From assembly GCF_024171485.1 (NCBI RefSeq), contig NZ_JALJZX010000004.1:151078-215077 (forward strand): a stretch of DNA of 64,000 nt, given 5' to 3'. Below, in pieces: positions 43,516 to 52,827 of this stretch. This DNA is from Chryseobacterium sp. HSC-36S06. Its GTDB lineage: Bacteria; Bacteroidota; Bacteroidia; Flavobacteriales; Weeksellaceae. A program made the translations under genes and the position numbers. Under the pieces are notes generated by a model, which was not told where the DNA came from, searched no databases, and worked only from the letters and a program-made list of their open reading frames with translations. Position 1 is the stretch's first letter, and each line of letters begins with the position of its first letter.

Positions 43516-45552
43516 ATGAAAAGTCTGATCTATCTTTTAGCCTTCAGCTGCCTGTTTACTGTGAATCTAAATTCACAGACAAAATTAAACCAAACTGCGA
43601 CATCGGTACCGTTAATTGACCGCAGTATTTTCTTTGATAATCCCGAGATTTCCGACGGAAAATTGAGTCCGGATGGAAAGTACATTTCTTTTATGAAAAG
43701 TTATAACGGTATCCTGAATATCTGGATCAAAAAGTTTGACGAACCTTTTGAAAAAGCACGAAGACTCACCAATCTGGAGCGGCCTTTAGCTGGCTATTTC
43801 TGGACCCACGACGGCAAACACATCATTTATGCTAAAGACAAGGGAGGAAATGAAAACTACAACATCTATGCAGTTTCGCCTTCTGCCGCAAATTTCGCCG
43901 GTCAGGATATCCCCGAAAACAGGAATCTAACGCCCTTCGATGATGCTAGAATAGAAATTTATATGGTGAGTAAAAAGGATCCCAATGTGCTGATGATTGG
44001 CATGAATAACCGTGATCCGAAATGGCACGATCTGTACAAGCTTGAAATCAGTTCAGGGAAACTGACTCAAATACGGGAAAATAAGGACCGGATTACAAAC
44101 TGGATCTTTGACTGGGATGAACAGCCCAGAATTGCTATGCGTACTCCAGAAGACGGATCGACAGAATTTCTGGCCGCATCCGAAAACGGAAAATTTAATA
44201 AAATTTATACGGTGAGCGCCTTAGAATCGGTATATCCCTACGCATTTACCAAAAACAATAATCAACTTTATATCGAAAGTAATAAAGGTGCTGAAAACAA
44301 TTTTATAAAGCTGGTTTTACTTGATCCTAAAAATGGTAATACCACCGATGTAGAAAAAGATCCTATGAACCGTGTTGATTTCAGATATGCAGTATTCAGC
44401 GATCTCAGCCGGGAATTAATCTACACTTCCTATACTGATGAAAAAGAAAGGCTGTATTTTAGGGACAAAGCTTTCGAAGCGGATTATAACTTATTGAAGT
44501 CCAAATTTACGGGGACTGAAATCAGAGTGAACAGTTTAACTAAAGATGAAAGAAAATGGCTGTTCAGCGTATCAGGCGACACTAAAGTTACAACGGTTTA
44601 CTTCTTTGACAGAGATTCAAAAAAAATCATCGAACAGTACACTCCAAGACCAAAGCTTAAAACTTATGAGGCGTACCTGAGCCCGATGGAGCCTATCAAA
44701 TATAAAAGCAGCGATGGGATGGAAATTCCGGCATATCTCACCTTACCTAAAAATGCAGAACCGAAAAAACTTCCCCTTCTTGTATTTCCACATGGCGGAC
44801 CCTGGGGCAGAAGCTACTGGGGTTTCAATTCGTATGCGCAGCTGTTTGCCAACCGGGGTTTTGCAGTACTGGACCCTAACTTCAGAGGAAGCACAGGCTA
44901 TGGCAAGAAATTTCTGGATGGGGGAAATCTTGAATGGGGAAAACTGATGCAGGATGACATAACATGGGGCGTAAAACATTTGGTTGAACAGGGAATCGTG
45001 GATCCAAAACGCGTGACTATTATGGGTGGTAGCTACGGGGGATATGCGACTTTAGCAGGCCTGGCATTTACCCCGGATGTCTACGCGGCAGGCGTTGATA
45101 TTGTAGGCCCCAGCAACCTTTTCACGCTGCTAAATACCATCCCTCCATACTGGGAGGCCGCCCGTAAAGTGTTTGAGCTGAGAATGGGAAGTGAAAAAAC
45201 CGAAGAAGGTAAAAAGTTACTAAAAGAAGCAAGCCCGCTTTTTTCTGCTGCAAAGATTAAAGCGCCGCTGCTGATCATTCAGGGTGCTAACGATCCCCGG
45301 GTTAAAAAAGATGAAAGTGATCAAATTGTTTCTGCACTGCGGGATTTAAACAGAACAGTGCAGTATATTCTGGCGGATGATGAAGGGCATGGCTTTGATA
45401 AACCCGTGAATAATATGGCGATGATTGCGGCTTCAGAAAAATTCTTGGCTCAGTATGCGGGCACCCGTTATCAGGAAGACATGCCGGCTGATGTGGCAAA
45501 CCGGCTGAAAGAAATGACGGTAGATATAAAAACCGTAAAAGCTGTAAAGTAG
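43516..45552 (+). CDS. S9 family serine peptidase (prolyl oligopeptidase type)
   Basis: A 678-residue exported peptidase, with signal MKSLIYLLAFSCLFTVNLNS. A beta-propeller (about 30-390) is followed by the alpha/beta-hydrolase domain. Catalytic residues can be placed: Ser506 in MGGSYGGYATLAG, Asp593 in GANDPRVKKDES and His625 in DEGHGFDKP. The oxyanion region reads PLLVFPHGGPWGRSYWGFNS. It resembles acylaminoacyl-type oligopeptidases found in the periplasm of Bacteroidota. It converges on a second S9 peptidase across a shared terminator. Confidence 0.95.
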   Translation: MKSLIYLLAFSCLFTVNLNSQTKLNQTATSVPLIDRSIFFDNPEISDGKLSPDGKYISFMKSYNGILNIWIKKFDEPFEKARRLTNLERPLAGYFWTHDGKHIIYAKDKGGNENYNIYAVSPSAANFAGQDIPENRNLTPFDDARIEIYMVSKKDPNVLMIGMNNRDPKWHDLYKLEISSGKLTQIRENKDRITNWIFDWDEQPRIAMRTPEDGSTEFLAASENGKFNKIYTVSALESVYPYAFTKNNNQLYIESNKGAENNFIKLVLLDPKNGNTTDVEKDPMNRVDFRYAVFSDLSRELIYTSYTDEKERLYFRDKAFEADYNLLKSKFTGTEIRVNSLTKDERKWLFSVSGDTKVTTVYFFDRDSKKIIEQYTPRPKLKTYEAYLSPMEPIKYKSSDGMEIPAYLTLPKNAEPKKLPLLVFPHGGPWGRSYWGFNSYAQLFANRGFAVLDPNFRGSTGYGKKFLDGGNLEWGKLMQDDITWGVKHLVEQGIVDPKRVTIMGGSYGGYATLAGLAFTPDVYAAGVDIVGPSNLFTLLNTIPPYWEAARKVFELRMGSEKTEEGKKLLKEASPLFSAAKIKAPLLIIQGANDPRVKKDESDQIVSALRDLNRTVQYILADDEGHGFDKPVNNMAMIAASEKFLAQYAGTRYQEDMPADVANRLKEMTVDIKTVKAVK

Positions 45553-45573
45553 CTGAATCATAAATCTAGTAAT

Positions 45574-45607
45574 AAAAAATCCGGAAATAATTTTCCGGAT
45601 TTTTTTA
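45574..45607. terminator. Bidirectional terminator between two S9 peptidase genes
   Basis: AAAAAATCCGGAAA, loop TAAT, TTTCCGGATTTTTT. The stem is perfect for at least 12 pairs with A and T runs at the ends. Confidence 0.85.
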
Positions 45608-45608
45608 T

Positions 45609-47750
45609 TTAATTTTTCAGATGTTGGTCAAAATAATCGGTCACTTTCTGCATCAGGTGAACTCTGTCTTTGCCCATAACATTATGTTCGTGGCCCGGAT
45701 AAACAAAATAATCGAGCTGAACACCATTATCAACAGCAGCTTTCAGAAACTTTACTGAATGTTGCCAAACCACCACATTGTCCTGCGCTCCGTGAATCAT
45801 CAAAAGGTTTCCTTTAAGATTCTGCACTTTATCTAAAAGATTAGAGTTTTTGTAGCCTTCGGGATTGGTTTGTGGCGTGTCCATATATCTTTCGGTATAC
45901 ATAATTTCGTACATGCTCCAGTCGATCACCGGTCCACCTGCAACACCCGCTTTGAAAACTTCCGGATATTTCAGCATAAAACTCGTCGTCATAAATCCAC
46001 CGAAACTCCAGCCATGAATACCTAATTTCTCACCATCAACATACGGAAGAGATTTCAGGTAATCAACGCCTTTCAGCTGATCTTTCATTTCGGTTTCACC
46101 CAGATTTCTGAAAACTGCCTGTTCAAATTTCATTCCTCGGTTAGAGGATCCCCTTCCATCCATGGTGAAAACGATATAGCCGTTCTGCGCCATATATTCG
46201 TACCAGAGATTTCCGGAAGCCGGGAAACTGTCTGTCACCAACTGAAGATGCGGCCCGTTGTACAGGTAAACGATGGTTGGATATTTTTTAGCGGCATCAA
46301 AATCTGTTGGAAGAATAATTTTCCCGTACAGAAGTGTTCCGTCATCAGCTTTCAGCGTTACATTTTTAATTTCCGGTCTTTTGTAATTTTTCAGAGGATT
46401 CTCTGAAGTCAAAATATTTTTAGACTTTAAAGTCGAGGTGTTAAGAATATTAACTGAACGCGGCGTTGTAGCATTACTGTAGATATCATAAAGTTGGGTT
46501 CCATCCTTGCTTAAAACTCCGGTGTGCATTCCTGGGGCGGTAGATAATTTTTGAGTTTTAAAATTATTCCAGTTTACTCTGTAAAGATGTCTTTCCATCG
46601 GCGATTCCTGCGTAGAAGTGTAATAGATTTCCTTCTTTTTTTCATTGAAACCCAAAATATCAGTAACCAGCCAGTCGCCTTTAGTAATCTGCGCTACCAA
46701 ACCTTTTTCGAGGTTGTAATGAAACAGATGGTTGTAACCCGTGCGCTGACTTTGCCAAATGAAATCGGTATTGGAGTTGGGGAAAAACAACAAAGGATGC
46801 TGAGGCTCTACATATTTATCTGAGGTTTCTTCAAATAAAGTTTTTACCAAATTTCCTGTTACCGCGTCGTATTGATTCATTTTTAAATGATTCTGGTCAC
46901 GGTTCAGTACGCCAACAAAAATATATTTGGAATCAGGACTCCAGGTAATCGCAGTTAAATACTGCTCCTTATCACCATCAATATTCAGAAACGTCTTTTT
47001 CTGTGAGTTTACATCATAAACGCCTAAAGTCACCTGATGCGAAACAGCACCTGCCATTGGATATTTAATGTTTACATTTTTTGCAGGAGTCGAAGCCCAG
47101 TCGATGATCGGGTAATCAGTGACCATACTTTCATCCATTCTGTAAAAAGCAATTTTGGAGTTACTCGGAGCAGCGAAAATTCCGCCATCGATACCGAATT
47201 CGCTTCTGTGGACTGCCTGCCCGTTTACAATCGCTTCATTTTCGTCATTGGTAATCGCTACCGTTTTTCCGTTTCTGTTAACGAAAAGATTGTTTTTTAC
47301 CGTATAAACGATGGTTTTGTTGTCTGGCAGCACTTTTACATTTTCCGCACCTTCATTAAGGGTCGCCCAGTCGGTGATTTTCCAGTCTGCACCGGATTTT
47401 TCGAGACGGAAATATTTTCCGTCCCGGGTGAAATAACCCTTGTCTTTCGCAGTAAATTTAATCTGCGGAAAAGATTTAAGTTTCTGATCTGCAGAAAGGT
47501 TTTTATTGATTTGATATAAAGAAACCAACGTATCCGCTTTCATGCTTTGGAGTTCAGTCACAAGATAGCCGTTTTTGGTGCCCTGAATATAAGATTTAGC
47601 ATCATCGGACCAGGAGAACTGCGGAATACTTTTAATAGCCAGGTTGCTGCGCAGACCGTTTACCGCTTCAGCCATCGTATATTTCTGATTCTGGGCAAAT
47701 ACTAAAGTCCCGAAACCAAGCAATAATAAAGGTAATTTTGAAAATTTCAT
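45609..47750 (-). CDS. S9 family peptidase (dipeptidyl peptidase IV type)
   Basis: A 713-residue exported peptidase with signal MKFSKLPLLLLGFGTLVFAQ. The DPP IV N-terminal propeller (about 60-470) is followed by the catalytic domain with Ser582 in GIHGWSFGGFMTTSF, Asp in MIHGAQDNVVVWQHS and His in VYPGHEHNVMGKD. The MYTERYMDTPQTNPEGY segment is typical of DPP IV relatives. It removes N-terminal dipeptides with Pro or Ala at position two in known members, and would act in the periplasm. It is a different subfamily from its convergent neighbour, so the pair is not a recent duplication. Confidence 0.95.
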   Translation of the reverse strand: MKFSKLPLLLLGFGTLVFAQNQKYTMAEAVNGLRSNLAIKSIPQFSWSDDAKSYIQGTKNGYLVTELQSMKADTLVSLYQINKNLSADQKLKSFPQIKFTAKDKGYFTRDGKYFRLEKSGADWKITDWATLNEGAENVKVLPDNKTIVYTVKNNLFVNRNGKTVAITNDENEAIVNGQAVHRSEFGIDGGIFAAPSNSKIAFYRMDESMVTDYPIIDWASTPAKNVNIKYPMAGAVSHQVTLGVYDVNSQKKTFLNIDGDKEQYLTAITWSPDSKYIFVGVLNRDQNHLKMNQYDAVTGNLVKTLFEETSDKYVEPQHPLLFFPNSNTDFIWQSQRTGYNHLFHYNLEKGLVAQITKGDWLVTDILGFNEKKKEIYYTSTQESPMERHLYRVNWNNFKTQKLSTAPGMHTGVLSKDGTQLYDIYSNATTPRSVNILNTSTLKSKNILTSENPLKNYKRPEIKNVTLKADDGTLLYGKIILPTDFDAAKKYPTIVYLYNGPHLQLVTDSFPASGNLWYEYMAQNGYIVFTMDGRGSSNRGMKFEQAVFRNLGETEMKDQLKGVDYLKSLPYVDGEKLGIHGWSFGGFMTTSFMLKYPEVFKAGVAGGPVIDWSMYEIMYTERYMDTPQTNPEGYKNSNLLDKVQNLKGNLLMIHGAQDNVVVWQHSVKFLKAAVDNGVQLDYFVYPGHEHNVMGKDRVHLMQKVTDYFDQHLKN

Positions 47751-47806
47751 TTCTTAGATTTAAGATGTTAAAAATAAGAAATAATTCTGAAATCGTTAAA
47801 GAAATG

Positions 47807-48514
47807 TTAATTCAAAGGTTGGTAAATAATTCCCGCGAAAGGATCTTTTTCTGTTTTGGGTTTGTTCCATTTATATTGATGAGTCCAGTACGCAGCTTTC
47901 ATGGAAAGGATTCCCAAGCCTGCACCGAAAAGAACGTCTGAAATATAATGCTTGTTATTTGCCATACGCATTAGCCCGATTCCGCTTGCGGCACCATAGG
48001 ATACATACGGCACCCATTTGTAGTTTTCTCCGTATTCTATCGCAAGCATGGTGGCACCGGCAAACGCATTAGCGGTATGTCCGGAAGGAAACGAAAATGC
48101 GGTACCGTCCGGACGTGTTTTTTTCAGGGTGGTTTTCAGGATATACACCATTCCAAGATTCAGAACCTGCCCTTTGATGAGAATGGCTGTCCGGTTCTGC
48201 CAGTCGGTTCTTGGTTTCATGCCCGCCCATTCAAATCCATAAACCGCTAACATGGGCGCAAACTGTGCATAATCATCAAAATGATTGGTAAATCCGAAAA
48301 GATGCTCATTCCGTTCTTCTACAACCTCATTTTTCAGGGATTCGCGGCCGTTCCCGTCAAAAATTATTCCCGATGTCATTAACCCCACAGGAATATATAC
48401 CTTGTTATATTTAAAACTTAAAGGTCTGTTTTCGACATTCGAACTGTCTTTCTTCTGAGCATAATTCAGGAAAAAAAAACTGAAAAACAACAGTATTGAA
48501 AGGACTTTTTTCAT
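47807..48514 (-). CDS. PAP2 family membrane phosphatase
   Basis: A 235-residue protein with signal peptide (ends NYAQ). The three PAP2 motifs are present: KTTLKKTRP (Lys127, Arg134, Pro135), SFPSGHTANAFAG (PSGH 143-146) and RMANNKHYISDVLFG with the catalytic His. Most relatives dephosphorylate undecaprenyl pyrophosphate, phosphatidic acid or lipid A, on the periplasmic side. It has a TAATTTTG -7 box (complement of 48539-48546). It is encoded 56 bases upstream of the DPP IV gene, same strand. Confidence 0.92.
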   Translation of the reverse strand: MKKVLSILLFFSFFFLNYAQKKDSSNVENRPLSFKYNKVYIPVGLMTSGIIFDGNGRESLKNEVVEERNEHLFGFTNHFDDYAQFAPMLAVYGFEWAGMKPRTDWQNRTAILIKGQVLNLGMVYILKTTLKKTRPDGTAFSFPSGHTANAFAGATMLAIEYGENYKWVPYVSYGAASGIGLMRMANNKHYISDVLFGAGLGILSMKAAYWTHQYKWNKPKTEKDPFAGIIYQPLN

Positions 48515-48726
48515 GATCTAAGTTTGTTCAAAATTACTTAAAAGAAACGGTGATGCGTTAAAGAGTATTAAATTTCTATCAACAATCATTTATATTGGAT
48601 AATTTTATAATAGAATTAGTCCGAAGACATGGAAATATTTTCTTAACCTACATCAATGTGCAGGAAATGTTGTGAAGCTACCTTTGCAATATCAAAATCA
48701 GTTATTAAACCAAAAAATAAAATATT

Positions 48727-49236
48727 ATGTCAACAAAATGGAACTTAGACCCAACGCACAGTGAAATTACCTTCAAAGTAAGACACATGATGATTTCTAA
48801 CGTAAAAGGTGAATTCAAAAACTTCAACGTAGATCTGGAAAGTGAAGACGAAAATTTCAAAAATGTAAAAGCTAACGCGACGATTGATACGTCATCTATC
48901 AGCACCAATAATACAGACAGAGACAACCACTTGAAATCTGCGGAATTTTTCAACGCTGAGGCTCATCCACAGATTACCTTCGAAACTGATTCTTTAAATG
49001 ATGACGTTACCGGAAATCTTACCATTAACGGGGTTACAAAACCCGTAAAACTGGATGTAGACTTTGGCGGAATCAACGTTGACCCCTGGGGACAGACAAA
49101 AGCAGGTTTCTCCTTCGAAGGAAAAATCAAGAGAAGCGATTTCGGCTTAAACTGGAATGCAGCCCTGGAAGCCGGTGGCGTAATGGTTTCTGACGAAGTG
49201 AAAATCGCAGGTGAACTGCAGTTTGTAAAAGCATAA
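48727..49236 (+). CDS. YceI family protein
   Basis: A 169-residue lipocalin-like beta barrel. The sequence MSTKWNLDPTHSEITFKVRH (start), the central DNHLKSAEFFNAEAHPQITF and LTINGVTKPVKLDVDFGGIN, and the end GGVMVSDEVKIAGELQFVKA match the family. Relatives bind isoprenoid lipids. This member lacks a signal peptide and is presumably cytoplasmic, unlike E. coli YceI. A perfect -7 box TACCTTTG (48679-48686) lies 41 bases upstream of the ATG. Confidence 0.95.
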   Translation: MSTKWNLDPTHSEITFKVRHMMISNVKGEFKNFNVDLESEDENFKNVKANATIDTSSISTNNTDRDNHLKSAEFFNAEAHPQITFETDSLNDDVTGNLTINGVTKPVKLDVDFGGINVDPWGQTKAGFSFEGKIKRSDFGLNWNAALEAGGVMVSDEVKIAGELQFVKA

Positions 49237-49317
49237 AATAATTCATAGTTTATTTTTTAGAGTTCACCGGGGTCGCATGACTTTAGTGAACTCTTTTCAA
49301 TTTTAATAATTCAGGAT

Positions 49318-50145
49318 ATGAATCTTACCGATTTAGACAATATTTCCCAACAGTTCAACACCACCGAAAAAATGCCGGTTCTCTTTCTGGGGCACGGTTC
49401 GCCGATGAATGCGATTGAAGAAAACCAGTTCGTGCGGGGTTTCCGGAATATTTCCCGCGAAATCCCGAAACCGAACGCCATTCTTTGTATTTCGGCGCAT
49501 TGGTTTACGAACGGAACTTTTGTTACTGCGATGCAGAACCCGAAAACGATTCATGATTTCTACGGTTTCCCCAAAGAACTTTTCGAGGTAAATTATCCGG
49601 CTCCCGGAAGTCCGGAACTGGCCAGAGAAACTGCAGAACTGCTGTTGCCCGAAATTGTTGAAGAAGACCACAGCTGGGGACTCGATCACGGTGCGTGGAG
49701 CGTCATTAAACATCTTTACCCGAACGCGGAAATTCCTGTCATTCAGTTAAGTATCGACTATACAAAACCGCCGGAATATCATTTTGATTTGGCTAAAAGA
49801 CTCCAAAAGTTAAGAAAAAAAGGGATTCTGATCATCGGAAGCGGAAATATTGTACACAACCTCCGCATGGTCGACTGGAAAAACATCAACACCGTGGGCG
49901 CCGGCTGGGATTGGGCGGTTGAAGCCAGAGAAAAAACCAACAACTGGCTGCTGGACGGGAATTTCCGGAATCTGATTGATTATCAGAATCAGGGAATCGC
50001 TTTGCAGACTGCCGTACCAAGTCCGGACCATTACCTTCCGTTAATTTACTCTTTAGGCTTAAAAGAAAATTCCGACCAACTGTCGCTTTTCAATGATGAA
50101 CTCATCGGAGGTAGTCTGAGTATGACGAGTGTAAGAATTGGGTAA
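49318..50145 (+). CDS. ygiD: 4,5-DOPA dioxygenase extradiol (YgiD family)
   Basis: A 275-residue member of the class III extradiol dioxygenase fold. Zinc-binding and active-site signatures are visible: MPVLFLGHGSPMNAIEENQF, CISAHWFTNGTFVTAM, GLDHGAWSVIKHLYP and SGNIVHNLRMVDW. YgiD-type enzymes split DOPA in vitro; the natural substrate is unclear. A short N-terminal extension of about 17 residues precedes the conserved core. It ends before a symmetrical terminator. Confidence 0.92.
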   Translation: MNLTDLDNISQQFNTTEKMPVLFLGHGSPMNAIEENQFVRGFRNISREIPKPNAILCISAHWFTNGTFVTAMQNPKTIHDFYGFPKELFEVNYPAPGSPELARETAELLLPEIVEEDHSWGLDHGAWSVIKHLYPNAEIPVIQLSIDYTKPPEYHFDLAKRLQKLRKKGILIIGSGNIVHNLRMVDWKNINTVGAGWDWAVEAREKTNNWLLDGNFRNLIDYQNQGIALQTAVPSPDHYLPLIYSLGLKENSDQLSLFNDELIGGSLSMTSVRIG

Positions 50146-50160
50146 CTTTATATTTGAGAT

Positions 50161-50197
50161 AAAAAAAGATTCAGAAATATTTCTGAATCTTTTTTTG
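50161..50197. terminator. Bidirectional terminator between ygiD and an unknown secreted gene
   Basis: AAAAAAAGATTCAGAAATATTTCTGAATCTTTTTTT is a near-perfect palindrome with runs of A and T at the ends, between convergent genes. Confidence 0.85.
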
Positions 50198-50208
50198 AAT
50201 ACTGAATT

Positions 50209-50814
50209 TTAATAAAACCGCCAGTAATTTGCATCGTAAGTCTTGGTGAAAGTACGCATACATTTCGAGGTATAAACTTTAAGGCTTACTGATCTGATGC
50301 CCTTCTCTTTCGAATAAGCAAACTGCGCAGCGCTCTCGGCAGATATTTTCTTTTCGCCATTGTCATATTCTGCTGTCCATTCATACTTCAAATGAGTTTC
50401 TGCTTTTGAGGGAACAAAAGAGACAGTTCCGTCGCTTATTTTCACTTCCTTAAAACCTTCCGTTCCAATATCGCACGCCGGGGAATTATAAATTTCAGCT
50501 GAAGGCTTGGGAACCACATCGATCACTTTGCTGCACTGCACCTTTCCGCGTGGACTAAGCATATCCATAGACAGAATAAACTGTCCTGCCCCATGAGCGT
50601 TTACTTTAATAATGCTCTGTTTTACATCACCCTGAAGGGTAACATTCCGTGCAAAAGTGCTCCAGTGATGGCAGTCAGTACATTGTCCCGCATTATTTTT
50701 TAGTGTATAAGTTTCCGTTTCCCCCACAGTTATTGAAGAATTACCTTCAATATAACACTGCGCAAAACCATAAGTGAAACTCAAAAAAGTGAGTAAGAGT
50801 AGAATTTTTTTCAT
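50209..50814 (-). CDS. Unknown secreted protein with Ig/PKD-like repeats
   Basis: I do not recognise a family. The 201 residues start with a signal peptide (MKKILLLLTFLSFTYGFAQ). The mature part reads as two beta-sandwich modules: one from about 22 to 105 with SITVGETETYTLKN, a CTDCHHW motif and KVQCSKVIDVVPKP, the second from about 107 to the end with SPACDIGTEGF and YTSKCMRTFTKTYD. The repeats suggest Ig-like or PKD-like domains. There are seven Cys after the signal, likely disulfide-bonded in the periplasm or outside. No sorting domain is seen. It lies 22 bases after the acyl-CoA carboxylase gene start-side neighbour, same strand, but a functional link is not evident. Confidence 0.7.
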   Translation of the reverse strand: MKKILLLLTFLSFTYGFAQCYIEGNSSITVGETETYTLKNNAGQCTDCHHWSTFARNVTLQGDVKQSIIKVNAHGAGQFILSMDMLSPRGKVQCSKVIDVVPKPSAEIYNSPACDIGTEGFKEVKISDGTVSFVPSKAETHLKYEWTAEYDNGEKKISAESAAQFAYSKEKGIRSVSLKVYTSKCMRTFTKTYDANYWRFY

Positions 50815-50836
50815 GTTGTTTTAGATATTTTATTTT

Positions 50837-52465
50837 TTAAACCTGAATAACTCCTAAATTAAATTTCTCTGTAATCGGCGCATGATCGGCAGCTTCAATT
50901 CCCATTGAAATCCACGTACGGGTGTCAATTGGATTAATGATTGCGTCGGTCCAAAGTCTTGCAGCTGCATAAGTCGGTTCGGTTTGTTTCTGATATCTTT
51001 TCGAAATTGAATCGAGAATTTCCTGGTGTTCTTCTTCGCTGATTTCCTTTCCCTGTTTTTTTAAAGTCGATTCCTGGATCTGAGCAAGAACTTTTGCAGC
51101 CTGGCTTCCGCCCATTACAGCGAGTTCACTCCATGGCCAAGCTACAATCAGTCTTGGATCGTAAGCTTTTCCGCACATGGCGTAATTTCCGGCACCGTAA
51201 GAATTCCCTGTGATCACCGTGAATTTTGGAACAACAGAGTTGGCAACAGCGTTCACCATTTTCGCGCCGTCTTTAATGATTCCTCCGTGTTCCGATTTTG
51301 ATCCGACCATAAATCCGGTTACATCCTGAAGGAAAATCAACGGAATTTTTCTTTGGTTGCAGTTGGCGATAAAACGGGTTGCTTTGTCGGCAGAATCAGA
51401 ATAAATTACGCCGCCGAACTGCATTTCTCCTTTTCCGCTTTTTACCAGTTTTCTTTGATTCGCTACAATCCCGACGCTCCAGCCATCGATTCTTGCGGTG
51501 GCGCAGATGATTGTTTTCCCGTAATCCGGTTTGTATTCTTCGTATTCGGAATTATCTACCAAACATTTAATGATATTAAAAGTATCGTACTGATCAGCTC
51601 TGGACGCCGGCATATGCCCGAAAATATTGGAAATATCTTCTTTCGGCGGAAAACTTTCAGTACGGTCGAACCCTGCTTTCTCGTAACTTCCGATGGTTTT
51701 CATAATATTTTTAATCCGGTCTAAAGCATCTTTATCATCCTTCGCTTTGTAATCCGTCACTCCGGAAATCTCGCAGTGTGTGGTTGCTCCTCCCAAGGTT
51801 TCATTGTCGATATTTTCACCGATGGCGGCTTTTACAAGATAGCTTCCGGCCAAAAATATGGAACCTGTTTTATCTACAATCATCGCTTCATCGCTCATAA
51901 TCGGGAGATAAGCACCACCGGCAACACAGCTTCCCATCACCGCAGAAATCTGCACAATTCCCATGGAACTCATTTTTGCATTATTTCGGAAAATTCTGCC
52001 GAAATGTTCTTTGTCTGGAAAAATTTCGTCCTGCATCGGCAGATAAACTCCGGCAGAATCTACGAGATAAATAATGGGCAATCTATTCTCCATTGAAATT
52101 TCCTGCGCGCGGAGATTCTTTTTGGCAGTAATCGGGAACCACGCACCAGCTTTAACAGAAGCATCATTAGCAACAACAAGACACTGTTTTCCGGAAACAT
52201 AGCCCATCACCACAACTACTCCCGCACTCGGGCAGCCGCCCTGTTCTTCGTACATTTCGTAGCCGGCAAATCCGCCAATTTCGATAGACTCTGAATTTTT
52301 ATCAAGAAGATACTCAATTCTTTCACGGGCGGTTAATTTTCCTTCATCGCGTTGCTTTTGCAGACGTTTTTCGCCGCCGCCTTTTTTTATCTCTGCAAAT
52401 AACCTGTTGATTTCCGCAAGTTTTAATTTATTTTGATCTTCTCTCTTATTAAATTCTATATCCAT
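50837..52465 (-). CDS. Acyl-CoA carboxylase beta subunit (carboxyltransferase)
   Basis: A 542-residue biotin-dependent carboxyltransferase. N- and C-domains of the crotonase-like type are visible: GKLTARERIEYLLDKNSES, IIYLVDSAGVYLPMQDEIFP, VMGSCVAGGAYLPIMSDEAMI, LGGATTHCEISGVTDY, then DVTGFMVGSKSEHGGIIKDG, TVITGNSYGAGNYAMCGKAY and WPWSELAVMGGSQAAKVLAQ. The pattern (GSCVAGGAY, GATTHC.ISGVTD) is closest to methylcrotonyl-CoA carboxylase beta, but propionyl-type use is possible. The biotinylated alpha subunit is not adjacent, which is unusual and means it must be encoded elsewhere. Confidence 0.9.
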   Translation of the reverse strand: MDIEFNKREDQNKLKLAEINRLFAEIKKGGGEKRLQKQRDEGKLTARERIEYLLDKNSESIEIGGFAGYEMYEEQGGCPSAGVVVVMGYVSGKQCLVVANDASVKAGAWFPITAKKNLRAQEISMENRLPIIYLVDSAGVYLPMQDEIFPDKEHFGRIFRNNAKMSSMGIVQISAVMGSCVAGGAYLPIMSDEAMIVDKTGSIFLAGSYLVKAAIGENIDNETLGGATTHCEISGVTDYKAKDDKDALDRIKNIMKTIGSYEKAGFDRTESFPPKEDISNIFGHMPASRADQYDTFNIIKCLVDNSEYEEYKPDYGKTIICATARIDGWSVGIVANQRKLVKSGKGEMQFGGVIYSDSADKATRFIANCNQRKIPLIFLQDVTGFMVGSKSEHGGIIKDGAKMVNAVANSVVPKFTVITGNSYGAGNYAMCGKAYDPRLIVAWPWSELAVMGGSQAAKVLAQIQESTLKKQGKEISEEEHQEILDSISKRYQKQTEPTYAAARLWTDAIINPIDTRTWISMGIEAADHAPITEKFNLGVIQV

Positions 52466-52827
52466 CCGTAAAAAAAATTTGTCTAAAGGTAAGATTTTTA
52501 ATTATAATTCCTTTATTGATAAAGCTTTGAAGTAATTATTTGAGCCACAGAAATTTAATTATCGAAAATTAACAATTTATAACGTTTTCTAATAAAATAT
52601 TTAGGCTAGTTTTAGCGTTAATGATATACAAAACCTAAAATAGTTTCATGAATTCTCGGAATTCAGTTCCTAGTTTATTTTTTTAATAGTTTATTATTTG
52701 AAGGCCCCAAAAGTTGAACAGACTTTTGGGGTTTTTTGTTTAAATTTTTGAGTAATCATTGTCAATATTTTACGGCGCAATCTCAAACAGATTTGTAGCT
52801 TTGCATGAATTGAAAAAATAAACCGCA
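52466..52827. other. 362-bp intergenic region with an orphan terminator
   Basis: Between divergent genes. It holds a palindrome TGAATTC-TCG-GAATTCA (52649-52665), a 12-codon ORF with no supporting signal (52648-52686), a plus-strand terminator (52704-52738) and, at 52796-52803, a perfect -7 box TAGCTTTG for the DMT transporter. The terminator has no gene in front, so a small RNA may be made here. Confidence 0.6.
52704..52738 (+). terminator. Orphan rho-independent terminator
   Basis: CCCCAAAAGT, loop TGAACAG, ACTTTTGGGG then TTTTTTG. A perfect 10-bp stem with a U run in the plus direction only. The nearest plus-strand gene is downstream, not upstream, so it must end an unannotated transcript from within the intergenic region or attenuate the DMT gene leader. 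Confidence 0.75.

Noticed and set aside
47037..47519. Plus-strand frame of 160 codons opposite the DPP IV gene
   Set aside because: Antisense shadow of a well supported S9 peptidase; rich in Phe, Ile and Cys with no domain.
52648..52686. 12-codon ORF MNSRNSVPSLFF before the orphan terminator
   Set aside because: Too short, no amphipathic or leader-peptide features, and it mainly covers a palindrome.
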